From Candidatus Helarchaeota archaeon (GTDB lineage: Archaea; Asgardarchaeota; Lokiarchaeia; Helarchaeales; RDOG01), in contig JAHPZH010000001.1 in the NCBI GenBank assembly GCA_019058315.1, forward strand, positions 1,129,432 through 1,193,431: DNA of 64,000 bases. The letters run 5' to 3'. The notes under the pieces were generated by a model that was not told the origin of the DNA, ran no database searches, and saw nothing but the letters and a program-made list of their open reading frames with translations. This document shows positions 9,156-18,454 of this stretch, piece by piece. How positions within the stretch are numbered: position 1 is the stretch's first letter; every line of letters begins with the position of its first letter. The position numbers and the translations under genes were made by a program.

Positions 9156-10778
9156 TTATTGTTGAATATCAAGCATTAGTCGTTTGAATTGCTCAGGTGG
9201 ACATCCCTCTTCTTTCAAAGCTTTGGTCAATTTAGCAATCATTTTCTTTTCTATTTCTAATGTTTCTGGTTGCCCTGCAAGATTATTTTGAAAATTCGGA
9301 TCTTTTTTCCTATCAAATAAATAGTTTTGCTTATTTTTTTTAGACTGTCCTCCACCCATAACCATAAAAATTGGTGCAGGAATTTTCCATTGAGGTATTT
9401 TTACTCCAGGAATATAATATCCAGATTCGATATCTTTCGCGAAACTTTGAACTAACTCTTCAGCTTTTTCAAAACTAAGTTTTAGACCAAAAATTTCAGA
9501 ATATCTACAAATAGTTCCAGGAGATAACATAAGGGGAAAAACAGATGAATATTGATATATTTTCTTATTAGCATTAAAACCTCTTATATATGTATGATCC
9601 AACGTTGTTAAGCATGCACCGCTTCCAAAAATTCCATATAACATATAATCTCTTATGGTTTTGACCTCGTCTTTGAGTACTGGTATAAGTGATTTTCCAT
9701 CTATAAACATATTTTCATCTAATTTTTTACCTAATACATCTAATATAGTAGCTCGAATATCAACTATAGTTGAAAATGTTGTATCTATTCGTCTATTGCC
9801 CTTGATTTCAGGATGATAAATAATTAGAGGAATATTTGCAACATCTTCGAAGATTGGATGACCTTTACCGTATTGTTTGATTTTTTTATGTGGTTCAGCG
9901 AGTGCATGCCCATGATCTGTGGTCACAATAACACATGTATTTTTCCATAAATTGTATTGATCCATTTTCTCCCATATTTTGCCCAGCCATGCATCTACCA
10001 TAGATATTTTTCCACTATATTGGTTTCTAACAAATTGTAATTCTTCTTCTGAGGCTTCTTCAAAAAATTTCTTTAACATTCTAGCATTTTGGTAAGGAGG
10101 CCAGCAGGTAAAATTTTCATTATATGGTCCGTACATGGAACGATATGGTTCTGGGATATACCAAGGTTCATGTGGATCAAAACTTTCAATATGTAAAAAG
10201 AATTTTTCATGGGAATGATTCCTATCTAACCAATTACAAGCTGCTTGGATAACTTTTGGGGCATGAAAATCTTTTTCATCTTCAAAATGTTTTACATTTC
10301 TATAATAATGGGCATTTAATTTCGCAGGAGGTCTCCATTTGAGGTATGCTTTTACCCAATTAGGAAAGTTTTCTGGATCCTCAAGAGGTTCGCTAGAACT
10401 CACATCATACTCGTGTCCACGTATGAGATTTGTGAAAGAGTAATTCTCGTGGTATCCATGAACTCCCGTCCCCGGTTCCCAATAATGATAATGATCCGTA
10501 ACTAATGCAGTTACAGCTCCTAATCTTTCTGCTTCGTTCGGTAACAAACGATCAAATGGTTCTACAGCCCCCCAAAACTTCCATAAAAACTCATTCTTTC
10601 TTCCTGAAAAGAGTTCCCTTCTAGCAGGCATACAAGGAGCAGACCCTATAAAGTGATGATCAAAAACCACCCCTTTTTTAGCGAGTTTTGTAAGATTAGG
10701 AGTTTTGACTATTTTATTATCATAAGATTCAATATAGGATTTATTTAAACTATCTAAAAGGATAAAAATAACATTCAT
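9156..10778 (-). CDS. Sulfatase (arylsulfatase family)
   Basis: A 540-aa alkaline-phosphatase-superfamily sulfatase. The N-terminus shows the metal-binding LLDS. The family signature C-M-P-A-R is at 49-53, where Cys49 would be converted to formylglycine, so the cell needs a formylglycine-generating enzyme or anaerobic sulfatase maturase (none lies in this window). A VTTDHGH motif about residue 285 supplies further metal ligands. There is no signal peptide, so it should act in the cytoplasm, which is less usual for polysaccharide sulfatases. GGAG lies 12 bases before the ATG. Phosphonate monoester hydrolases share this fold and motif and are an alternative assignment. Confidence 0.88.
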   Translation of the reverse strand: MNVIFILLDSLNKSYIESYDNKIVKTPNLTKLAKKGVVFDHHFIGSAPCMPARRELFSGRKNEFLWKFWGAVEPFDRLLPNEAERLGAVTALVTDHYHYWEPGTGVHGYHENYSFTNLIRGHEYDVSSSEPLEDPENFPNWVKAYLKWRPPAKLNAHYYRNVKHFEDEKDFHAPKVIQAACNWLDRNHSHEKFFLHIESFDPHEPWYIPEPYRSMYGPYNENFTCWPPYQNARMLKKFFEEASEEELQFVRNQYSGKISMVDAWLGKIWEKMDQYNLWKNTCVIVTTDHGHALAEPHKKIKQYGKGHPIFEDVANIPLIIYHPEIKGNRRIDTTFSTIVDIRATILDVLGKKLDENMFIDGKSLIPVLKDEVKTIRDYMLYGIFGSGACLTTLDHTYIRGFNANKKIYQYSSVFPLMLSPGTICRYSEIFGLKLSFEKAEELVQSFAKDIESGYYIPGVKIPQWKIPAPIFMVMGGGQSKKNKQNYLFDRKKDPNFQNNLAGQPETLEIEKKMIAKLTKALKEEGCPPEQFKRLMLDIQQ

Positions 10779-10877
10779 TTTCTCATAAACTCCTAATTTT
10801 TTAAATTAAATCAACTTTAATAGATTTAATTAATACCTGATGTCCTTAAAAGAACCTGTTATTTATGCTGTATTAGG

Positions 10878-12074
10878 TTATATTTTAACTAATTTATAAT
10901 TTAGATTTCCGATTTTATTTTTCACTGCAGCATTAAACTGGAATGAAGTATCAGAAAGAGGCATGAGTGTATGGAATTTTTCTATTCCTGGTCCTAAGGA
11001 GTCTACCCATTTTCCGTCTTTATCCATTTTTGGAACTCCTGGCGCTGCAGTTTCTGCATCAACACATGCTTTATCAACTGCAACCGGGTCTACCGATCCA
11101 AAGATTCCCAAATCAGGGACAATTGGTGGCCCTGGATTGGAAGCACAATCACAATTTAAGACAACATCTAGGGCAAAATTTATGTAACGTATATTCTCTG
11201 GTCCAAACCCTGTAATTACTCCTTTAGCATTATCAATAAACCGATCAACAAAATCTGGAACATTTCTCCAATTTGAATTTATTGCTCGTTTTACCTTACA
11301 ATAATCATTACATGCCATACATCCGACACAAGAATCATCAATCATCAAAGTATCACTATTATATTTAATAGCACCAACTGGACAAACTTCTAAACAAATT
11401 TTATCACAGTCTGCATTCGCACATTTTTTCGGATTTATTTGAATACCATCGAAATGTGCGCGAAATTTATTCCGTTTAGTAACACATCCAATTCCTAACT
11501 GTTTAAGCGCACCACCAAATGCAGCCTGTCCGTGTCCTTTAAAATGGGCTATTACGATCATCTTATCGAAATCAAACAATCCTTTCCCAACAGAAACGTC
11601 TTTAAAATGGATACCATCAATTTTAATTATTTTTCCATCAATACCTTTTTCTCCATCTATAAATTTCAAAGGAGCACCAATTGTAGATTCTGAATAACCA
11701 TGTAATTGTGCAATATTTTCATGTTCTGATTCAGTTTTTCTAACACCCATGCAAATTACATGCTCATCTGACATTTTAATATGCTGTACTTTCATACCTA
11801 GTCCCATTGTTTCAATTAAAGTCGGAATACCACCCAAAGATTTTACAAAATCAACCACTTCATGTACATAGTCATGACGTAAATAACGAGTGTTATATCC
11901 CTCTCCAACATGGACTTTTATAGCAACTTTATCTCCAGGATTAATATTATCTAAAATTTTTTCTAAAATCAGACGGGTCTTTATTAAATTGTTAGTAACC
12001 ATATTTTTTTTTGTGTTTTTAAGAGCAACCACTTCATTTGGTAATGCCCAATATACAATAGATTCGTTTGACAT
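10878..12074 (-). CDS. DUF362 protein with two [4Fe-4S] ferredoxin motifs
   Basis: The N-terminal 200 residues match the DUF362 family (KVHVGEGYNTRYL, AHFKGHGQAAFGGALKQLG). Two ferredoxin-type clusters follow: C-x4-C-x3-C-x3-CP and C-x2-C-x2-C-x3-C at about 213-262. The C-terminal part contains DPVAVDKACVD, typical of DUF362 uncharacterised Fe-S proteins. The biochemical role of the family is not established. It is one of three DUF362 genes in the window and the only one with its own ferredoxin. The sulfatase gene lies downstream on the same strand across about 100 bases, so they may or may not be cotranscribed. Confidence 0.88.
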   Translation of the reverse strand: MSNESIVYWALPNEVVALKNTKKNMVTNNLIKTRLILEKILDNINPGDKVAIKVHVGEGYNTRYLRHDYVHEVVDFVKSLGGIPTLIETMGLGMKVQHIKMSDEHVICMGVRKTESEHENIAQLHGYSESTIGAPLKFIDGEKGIDGKIIKIDGIHFKDVSVGKGLFDFDKMIVIAHFKGHGQAAFGGALKQLGIGCVTKRNKFRAHFDGIQINPKKCANADCDKICLEVCPVGAIKYNSDTLMIDDSCVGCMACNDYCKVKRAINSNWRNVPDFVDRFIDNAKGVITGFGPENIRYINFALDVVLNCDCASNPGPPIVPDLGIFGSVDPVAVDKACVDAETAAPGVPKMDKDGKWVDSLGPGIEKFHTLMPLSDTSFQFNAAVKNKIGNLNYKLVKI

Positions 12075-12123
12075 AATAAATCACAAAAAATTATTTGATT
12101 TAGTTATTTCTTAAATTAATTAT

Positions 12124-13344
12124 TTAATCCGCATCAATCCTTTTAATAAATTCTATTAAGATTTGATAACAATTCCAAAGATTATTAAATTCTATTTTTT
12201 CAATTGTATCATTTGTAGTATGATAATGGGTGGGAAATCCTTTTTTTGGCATACTTATAATTGAACAAGCTCTAATCTTATTTTGTGAATAAGCCATAGA
12301 ATCCGTATATGCCTCAATTGATCCTTTTAGATAGGGTATTTTTAAGTCCTCAAATATTTTAGATAAGAAAGCTATTAATTCTTTAGAATGTTTAACAATA
12401 AACATTGACTCTGATGTAACTAATTTTAATATTTGTCCTTTCCCTCCAAGCATATCTAAATTAATAGCAAAGGCTTGATTCTTATTTAATTCATTACAAT
12501 ATTTTTTAGAAAATCGTTTACTTCCTCGATCACCCCACTCTTCGCAACCATGAGAAACAATCCAGATTTCTACATTTTTCAATTTATTATCTTGTAAAAA
12601 TTTAGCTATTGATATTAGAACTGCAATTGCGCTTAAATTATCATCTACTCCCATAACTGGTGTATTAGAAACAACATTAAATGCAGTATAAATTAAAATA
12701 GGGCTGATTAAGGATAAAAAAATAAGAAGAATTAAATCAATTTCTTGTAAAAAAAGAAAATAATATGATAAAAAGTGTAAAACTATTTTTAAAATAAAAA
12801 TCCCAACCATTAAATGATTTATAATAACTGAAAAAGCCATAAATATACCGAAAAGAATGGGAGATTTTTTGAGTATTTTAAATTCACAATTTGAATCATG
12901 ATGTCCACCAAAAATTATAATTCTTTTTGCTTCATTTTCTGGTTTAAATTTCCCCAAAACATTGAAAGACTGATTTTTTTTAAAAAGAGGGTCGATTAAT
13001 TCGATATTACGAAATAAATTACTTTGGATTATAATTACAGATATCAAAACTAGAATTAAAGAACTTATTAGAAGCAATTTATTTGGATTAAAGTAATATA
13101 TCCAATAAAAGATTGTAGAAATGACCAAATTTAACATTGGAATTCGAAAAGTTGCTTTATAAGAACTTGGATGGCAATAAAATTCTTCTATTTTTGTATC
13201 ATTAGTGTATTTTTTTAATTCATTCTCAACATAATTTGCGCATTCAGCTTCTTTTTTGGAACATGGAGATCTTGGTCCTATTTTTTCACATATATCTTGA
13301 ATAATAAAATGCATGTATTTGATTATTTCATTTTTTTGTTCCAT
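12124..13344 (-). CDS. M28-family metallopeptidase with membrane segments
   Basis: All M28 two-zinc ligands are present in order: HxD in GGHHDS, the bridging Asp in GVDDN, Glu-Glu in HGCEEWGDRG, Asp in NLDMLGG and His in HYHTTND. An aminopeptidase-like activity is therefore expected. Unusually for M28, two or three hydrophobic segments precede the HHDS motif and two more are inserted between it and GVDDN, so it is probably a membrane-embedded peptidase. The frame extends to a TTG at 13395 overlapping the preceding gene, but AAGGA six bases before the ATG at 13344 favours the shorter start (406 aa). It follows the FAD/Fe-S pair on the same strand. Confidence 0.82.
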   Translation of the reverse strand: MEQKNEIIKYMHFIIQDICEKIGPRSPCSKKEAECANYVENELKKYTNDTKIEEFYCHPSSYKATFRIPMLNLVISTIFYWIYYFNPNKLLLISSLILVLISVIIIQSNLFRNIELIDPLFKKNQSFNVLGKFKPENEAKRIIIFGGHHDSNCEFKILKKSPILFGIFMAFSVIINHLMVGIFILKIVLHFLSYYFLFLQEIDLILLIFLSLISPILIYTAFNVVSNTPVMGVDDNLSAIAVLISIAKFLQDNKLKNVEIWIVSHGCEEWGDRGSKRFSKKYCNELNKNQAFAINLDMLGGKGQILKLVTSESMFIVKHSKELIAFLSKIFEDLKIPYLKGSIEAYTDSMAYSQNKIRACSIISMPKKGFPTHYHTTNDTIEKIEFNNLWNCYQILIEFIKRIDAD

Positions 13345-13387
13345 AAGAATTCCTTGAGAGAATTTAAGAATCTTATAATTAAATTTA

Positions 13388-14608
13388 CTATTCAAGACTA
13401 TTTACAATAATTTCTAATAGATCGAAAACTTCAATTGTTTTCTCAGAGTTCAATTCTTCTACTCCATCTTTTAAATTTCTCAAACAAAAAGGGCATGCCG
13501 TAACTAGCATTTCCGAACTTGTTTCAAGAGCTTCTTCAATTCTGGTTTTAGCAATATTAATTGCCAATTCAGGATTTCCAGATTTCAAACCTCCCCCAGC
13601 TCCGCAACACCAAGAATTTTCTTTTATTCGTTTCATTTCGATAAATTCAAGACCTGGAATATGATTTAAAATATAACGTGGAGCATCATAAATTTTTGCG
13701 TGTCGCCCTAGATGACATGGGTCGTGGTAGGTAACTTTTTTTGGAATTTCGTTGATAAGTTTCAATTGTCCATTTTCTAGTAGGTTTTGGATTAATTCTG
13801 TCACATGTAAAACTTTAAAGTTAAAATCTGGTAAAATTTCAGGATAATCTAGTTTAAGTGTTCTATAACAACCTGCACAGTGGGTGATAATATGTGTGGC
13901 CTTTGTCTTCTTAATAGCATCTAAATTATGTTTTGCTAAAGTTTTGGCTAAAGAAATATTTCCTGTTCTTAAAGCAACAGACCCACAACACCATTCATCA
14001 ATTCCTAAAGCAGTATAATTGACATTTGCTACATCTAGAATTTTTATTAGGTTTTGTAAGATATCAGACATTCTATAAGGTTCTGTACAACCCGTAAATA
14101 GAACATATTCAGCTTCTTTTGGGAATTTTTTATCCTTAGGAATCCAATTTACTCTATCTTCATGATTTTCAAAATAAGGATTATAATTTTTTTGACAATA
14201 ATCTAGAATTTCCGAATGTCTAGGAATTGTAAAACCAGCATCAACTAATTCTGCTCTTAATGCTTCCCAAATTTTTGGATGATCCATTATTTGTGAAATC
14301 GGATGTAAAAGAGATGGATGATAAGAATAATTACAAACAATTTTACAAGAACCACAAATCATACATTGGAAAATAATATCTGCCAATTCTTGACTTAATT
14401 CAATATCTCCTTTTAATAAGCCATTTGCAAGCATTATTTTACCACGAGCAAAAAATGGTTCCCATTTTACTGGAATAACTTCACGAACAGGACAAACCTG
14501 ATAACGACCTACTAAGGGTCTTATAGCAGTCCTGCAATCTCCGCATCTATAACATGTTTCTATTAGATCTCTGACTTTTTCTAAATGTTTGTATTTTATT
14601 TCACTCAT
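13388..14608 (-). CDS. HdrD/GlcF-like Fe-S subunit with two CCG domains (copy 1)
   Basis: A 406-aa protein of the heterodisulfide-reductase D / glycolate-oxidase F group. The N-terminus carries two cluster motifs: CxxCxxC with its fourth Cys 14 residues later (CYRCGDC...CP), and a standard CxxCxxCxxxC (CMICGSCKIVC). Two cysteine-rich CCG domains follow, each ending in CCG (CCGSVALRTG near 200 and CCGAGGGLKSG near 330), which in HdrB/HdrD bind noncubane Fe-S clusters. It overlaps the FAD oxidase gene by four bases (ATGA), so the two subunits are translationally coupled. The electron acceptor is unknown. A paralogous pair lies at 37.6-40.3 kb. Confidence 0.88.
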   Translation of the reverse strand: MSEIKYKHLEKVRDLIETCYRCGDCRTAIRPLVGRYQVCPVREVIPVKWEPFFARGKIMLANGLLKGDIELSQELADIIFQCMICGSCKIVCNYSYHPSLLHPISQIMDHPKIWEALRAELVDAGFTIPRHSEILDYCQKNYNPYFENHEDRVNWIPKDKKFPKEAEYVLFTGCTEPYRMSDILQNLIKILDVANVNYTALGIDEWCCGSVALRTGNISLAKTLAKHNLDAIKKTKATHIITHCAGCYRTLKLDYPEILPDFNFKVLHVTELIQNLLENGQLKLINEIPKKVTYHDPCHLGRHAKIYDAPRYILNHIPGLEFIEMKRIKENSWCCGAGGGLKSGNPELAINIAKTRIEEALETSSEMLVTACPFCLRNLKDGVEELNSEKTIEVFDLLEIIVNSLE

Positions 14609-16113
14609 TTTTTATCTCCCATTTCAAGCATAAATTTACCAGGACTCAAAATATTATTTGGATCTAGAAGCTTTTTGATTCCTTTCATAAAATTGTAGTA
14701 TTGATCCGTAAAAGCCCCAGTTTTTACTAATTCTCGCGAAGCAATATAACCAAGCATATAATGCATTGCACCAGCTTTTATTACAGTAGCCATTTGTTCC
14801 TTCCATAAATTAAGATTTAGTTCCCTCAATTCTGGGTCAGGAGATGTAACAAAACCTATTGCAAGCTCAACGTTGTTTTCACCAGATAAACCGACAGATC
14901 CACAACCTGTTCCAGCAGGAATTCCAGTCTTTTCTTGTATTTTTGCAAAATCATTAGCATTTTTAGCACCCCATTTATCAATTGCATTTATAATTTCAGG
15001 AAATCTTTTAATTGGGCAGTGAGCTTCGGTACTTAACGATTGAGACCCTTTAGGAATTCCAAATGTATTCTGATAAAAAGAATAATTACCATTTAATTCA
15101 AATGGATATTGAAATTTCGCAAAATTTCCATCTTCTATTTGGGGACCTAGAGGTTGCCCCTTATTTTTTATTACTATTTCATCTAAACTTTCAATATTTG
15201 CCTCTAATTCCCTTTCAGAAAAAGCTTCTGTCGTATAAAAAATAGCAGCTTTAGTCATTTTTTTCCATGGAAAGTAAGTTGGTGGATCCATAGCAGACAT
15301 ACCCATTACAAAGTAATCTGGAAAATAAAAACCATCATAAATTCCAAACCCTCCTTTATTTAACCACTCAAGAAAAATCTTAACACCATATTTCATATTA
15401 CTTCTTTTTAAAACAAAAGTTTTAGCTTCATAAAACGGAGGTTTAGGGTAGATCCGAAGTGTGGCATTCGTTTTAATACCGTAAATTCCATTATCTCCTA
15501 GAAATATTCCCGAAAAATCTGGACCAAAACCATACCGGCTAAATGGTTCTTTAACATATTTACTACAAAGTGACCCTGTATTTATAATGTCTCCTTGGGG
15601 CAAAACAACTTCTAATCCCACTACATGTCTGCAAACAGAACCATATTTTGCTCCCCCACCACCACCAACTGAATTATGGCTCAAACCACCACCAATAACT
15701 GCTGACATTCCAGACCCTGGTCCCATAGCACCAGTGTAGAATCCTTTTTTAAGAAGTTCTGTATTTAATTCGGCCCAAGTGATACCACATTCAGCTGTAA
15801 CAACTTGATCCTCTATATTTATTTCGATTATTTTATTCATACTGGTCATATCAATAACTATGCCCTTATAATGCGGCACAGCTCCACCAAAAAGTCCAGC
15901 CCCACCACCTCTTGGAACGACTGGAATTTCTTCTTTATTTGCAATATGAAGAATATCCGAAATTTCTTCGGAAGTTCTTGGTCGAATTACAAAATCAGGT
16001 AATTCTTGATATATACAATCGCCAGTTTTACTATAGCAATATCTAACGTATTCGTTATTAGTAACTGAGTCAATACCAACTATCTTTTGTAATTTCTCAA
16101 AAATTGAAGTCAT
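14605..16113 (-). CDS. FAD-binding oxidase, GlcD/lactate dehydrogenase type (copy 1)
   Basis: A 502-aa FAD-linked oxidase of the vanillyl-alcohol-oxidase superfamily. The PCMH-type FAD domain is clear at 35-215 (VVPRGGGAGLFGGAVP, GPGSGMSAVIGGGLSHNS, FLGDNGIYGI), and the C-terminal cap ends in the usual LDPNNILSPGKF motif. Enzymes of this group oxidise D-2-hydroxy acids such as glycolate or D-lactate. Electrons would pass to the adjacent HdrD-like Fe-S subunit, whose start overlaps this stop by four bases. GAGG seven bases before the ATG supports the start. The substrate cannot be read from sequence. Confidence 0.9.
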   Translation of the reverse strand: MTSIFEKLQKIVGIDSVTNNEYVRYCYSKTGDCIYQELPDFVIRPRTSEEISDILHIANKEEIPVVPRGGGAGLFGGAVPHYKGIVIDMTSMNKIIEINIEDQVVTAECGITWAELNTELLKKGFYTGAMGPGSGMSAVIGGGLSHNSVGGGGGAKYGSVCRHVVGLEVVLPQGDIINTGSLCSKYVKEPFSRYGFGPDFSGIFLGDNGIYGIKTNATLRIYPKPPFYEAKTFVLKRSNMKYGVKIFLEWLNKGGFGIYDGFYFPDYFVMGMSAMDPPTYFPWKKMTKAAIFYTTEAFSERELEANIESLDEIVIKNKGQPLGPQIEDGNFAKFQYPFELNGNYSFYQNTFGIPKGSQSLSTEAHCPIKRFPEIINAIDKWGAKNANDFAKIQEKTGIPAGTGCGSVGLSGENNVELAIGFVTSPDPELRELNLNLWKEQMATVIKAGAMHYMLGYIASRELVKTGAFTDQYYNFMKGIKKLLDPNNILSPGKFMLEMGDKK

Positions 16114-16147
16114 TTTAAAGCCTCAATATTTAAAATTTATAAATAAT

Positions 16148-16969
16148 TTAAAGATTAATTTCTTTTAACTCGTATTCTGGACCTCCCAAGCCATATTCGG
16201 TAGCGTATTTAATGTATGGGAGGTAATCAATATCTTTATTTTTATATTTGGGCTCAACATCTTTTAATAAACTAAATCCATAGATATCAAGAACTGAAGG
16301 ACTATTACCTGCAAGTAAATATCCTAAATCAACTGCTTTTCCTCCATGTCGGAATTCATTAGCATGAATCATAGTCTGCACTGCATCCATAATAATTAAA
16401 TGAAATCTGGTTTTATCTTTATTCATTAAAAGCCAGTTTGTTTCAGCCATAATCTTCCATGGATTTTTCACGATTTTCATATGCATTTTAATTCGTTCAA
16501 ATTTACTTAGATACCCAACAATCATTTTAAGAGCTCCTGTCATACGAAAATGTGGATGAGATTTAAGAATTGGCAGTGAAATTATAGAATCAGCTTTAAA
16601 AGGAAGAACAGACATTTTAACTTTAAAACCTCGTGGAGATTTGAAAGTCTTCATGGGTTCATTAAATAAAATCTTAAATTGAATGCCATGTTTTTCACAT
16701 AGACGTGTTATTGAAGTATCTTGAACCCTTTTTGACCTTACATCAATACCTTGCCCGTCCCCACAGATTATTTCATGTCCTTTATCTTGAAGATAGGTTA
16801 TGACTGTTTCTAAAATATCGGGATGTGTTGTTGTTGGGTACTCTTCAAATGAAACTTGATTCGGTTTGATAAAAACGGTTCCTTCGATTTGATTCTTAAA
16901 CAGGTCGAGAACTTTTACAGCAAATTCTTTTCTTTTCTCGCTTTTTGAAAAATAAATGATTTCTGTCAT
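16148..16969 (-). CDS. DUF362 protein without ferredoxin domain
   Basis: A 273-aa member of the DUF362 family. It shows the KPNQVSFEEYPTTTHP segment, GDGQGIDVRSKRVQD and the SLPILKSHPHFRMTGALK motif, where family members have a conserved K-x-H context. No Fe-S ligand set is present. It lies 34 bases upstream of the FAD oxidase gene on the same strand, so it is probably in the FAD/Fe-S operon. The molecular function of the family is unknown, but its repeated association with redox genes suggests an electron-transfer or cofactor role. Confidence 0.82.
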   Translation of the reverse strand: MTEIIYFSKSEKRKEFAVKVLDLFKNQIEGTVFIKPNQVSFEEYPTTTHPDILETVITYLQDKGHEIICGDGQGIDVRSKRVQDTSITRLCEKHGIQFKILFNEPMKTFKSPRGFKVKMSVLPFKADSIISLPILKSHPHFRMTGALKMIVGYLSKFERIKMHMKIVKNPWKIMAETNWLLMNKDKTRFHLIIMDAVQTMIHANEFRHGGKAVDLGYLLAGNSPSVLDIYGFSLLKDVEPKYKNKDIDYLPYIKYATEYGLGGPEYELKEINL

Positions 16970-17023
16970 AAAAATCAGATTTCATAATTTAATTAAATAA
17001 ACGAAATTGATTTATTAAAATTA

Positions 17024-17203
17024 TTAATCTTCATCCGAGAAATCATCAAAAAATCGAACTCCGCATTTAGGACCAGCGACCATGAATTGTGAGGTAAATT
17101 TGGAATCTAAGCTCTTTGATATATTATTTAAAATTTTCATAATTAAGGTATACCAAGGAAATTTGACTTTATTGGATTTTAATTCAATCATCTCTAACGT
17201 CAT
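17024..17203 (-). CDS. 59-aa small hypothetical protein
   Basis: An ATG-started frame of 59 codons ends in tandem TAA stops. The peptide begins MTLEMIELKSNKVKFPWY and ends in an acidic FFDDFSDED tail, with one Cys in GPKCGVRFF. The composition looks protein-like rather than random AT-rich translation (Trp, Pro, Gly and an acidic tail). It lies about 55 bases upstream of the DUF362 gene on the same strand and could be the first gene of that operon. No family is recognised. It occupies most of the otherwise empty 350-base interval before the GHMP kinase gene. Confidence 0.45.
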   Translation of the reverse strand: MTLEMIELKSNKVKFPWYTLIMKILNNISKSLDSKFTSQFMVAGPKCGVRFFDDFSDED

Positions 17204-17322
17204 TTGATATTTTAATGAAATTTATAGAGATTATACTAATTTCTATATATAATTAAATAATATTGATAAAAGAATTTTATTCAAAATTTTCCAACTTAAA
17301 ATTATAATAGAAGTAATAATAA

Positions 17323-18390
17323 ATGAAAAAGGAATTTAAACTCAAAGCTCCTGGTAGGGTTTGTCTTTTCGGTGAACATCAAGATTATTTAGGACTCCCC
17401 GTCATATCTGCCGCAATCTCTTTGTATATTAATATTAAAGCTAAAAGCAATGATAAAAAGAAATTCAATTTGAATTTTTTAGATCTAAATAAAAGAGAGA
17501 GTATAACTATAAATGGACAGGAACTTGAATACCAAAGTAGTCGAGATTATATAAAAAGCGCATATAATATCCTTTTGAGAAAAGGTTATACTTTCAATCA
17601 AGGTTATAATTGTAAAATTTCTGGTAAAATACCTATGAGTGCTGGAGCAGCGAGTTCTTCTGCTTTAACAGTTGCTTGGGTTGCTTTTTTATTAAATTCA
17701 ATTAAAATTCAATTATCATTAACTGAAATTGCAAGTATTGCCCATGTTGCTGAAGTTGTGGAATTTCAAGAGTCTGGGGGAAACATGGATCATATCACAT
17801 CAGCATTTGGAAATTTGTTATATATAGAAAATAGAGGACAAATCTTTATTGAACATCTAAATGCTAAAATTGAAAAGATTGTATTGGGAGACTCAATGGA
17901 GAAAAAAACTACTGTAGAAGATTTATTTAAAGTTAAAAAACAAGTATTAAAGGGAATAAACGATTTAAAAGAAAATTTTCCAAATTTCGATTTAAATTCA
18001 ACGAAATTAGATGAAGTTGAAGAATATCTCGATAATTCAGAATCTTCAAAAAAGATTTATGCAAATATCGTTAATCGAGATTTAACCCAAGCAGCTAAAA
18101 AATTATTAAAAGATGAGCATTTTGATAAAAAGAAATTAGGAAAGTTATTGAATGAACATCACAATCAATTAAATGAAAATTTAAGAATCTCTTCTAAAAA
18201 AATTAATTCTATGATAGATGCTGCTTTAGATGCTGGAGCTTTAGGTTGTAAAATTAATGGAAGCGGGTTTGGGGGGACAATGTTTGCATACGCCCCTGGA
18301 AACGAAAAAAAAGTTGCAAAAGCAATAGAAAAATGTGGGGAAAAATCATATATCGTAAAAATTGTTGACGGAGTTAATTATAACATTTAA
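17323..18390 (+). CDS. GHMP-family sugar kinase, galactokinase-like
   Basis: The three GHMP motifs are present: GRVCLFGEHQDY at 11-22 (galactokinase-type signature), KIPMSAGAASSSAL at 101-114 (phosphate loop) and INGSGFGGT near 310-318. Asp156 in GGNMDHI sits where galactokinases have their catalytic Asp (G-x-MDQ). The length of 355 aa fits galactokinase-like sugar 1-kinases. Phosphorylation of a sugar, possibly galactose or an N-acetylated or heptose analogue, is expected. It appears to be transcribed alone. A TATA-like sequence (TTCTATATATAA) lies at about 17241-17252. Confidence 0.85.
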   Translation: MKKEFKLKAPGRVCLFGEHQDYLGLPVISAAISLYINIKAKSNDKKKFNLNFLDLNKRESITINGQELEYQSSRDYIKSAYNILLRKGYTFNQGYNCKISGKIPMSAGAASSSALTVAWVAFLLNSIKIQLSLTEIASIAHVAEVVEFQESGGNMDHITSAFGNLLYIENRGQIFIEHLNAKIEKIVLGDSMEKKTTVEDLFKVKKQVLKGINDLKENFPNFDLNSTKLDEVEEYLDNSESSKKIYANIVNRDLTQAAKKLLKDEHFDKKKLGKLLNEHHNQLNENLRISSKKINSMIDAALDAGALGCKINGSGFGGTMFAYAPGNEKKVAKAIEKCGEKSYIVKIVDGVNYNI

Positions 18391-18454
18391 TTTCAAATAT
18401 AAATAATTAAATAAAAGAAGATTAAGCAATAATTAACAATAAAAGTGATCGAAT

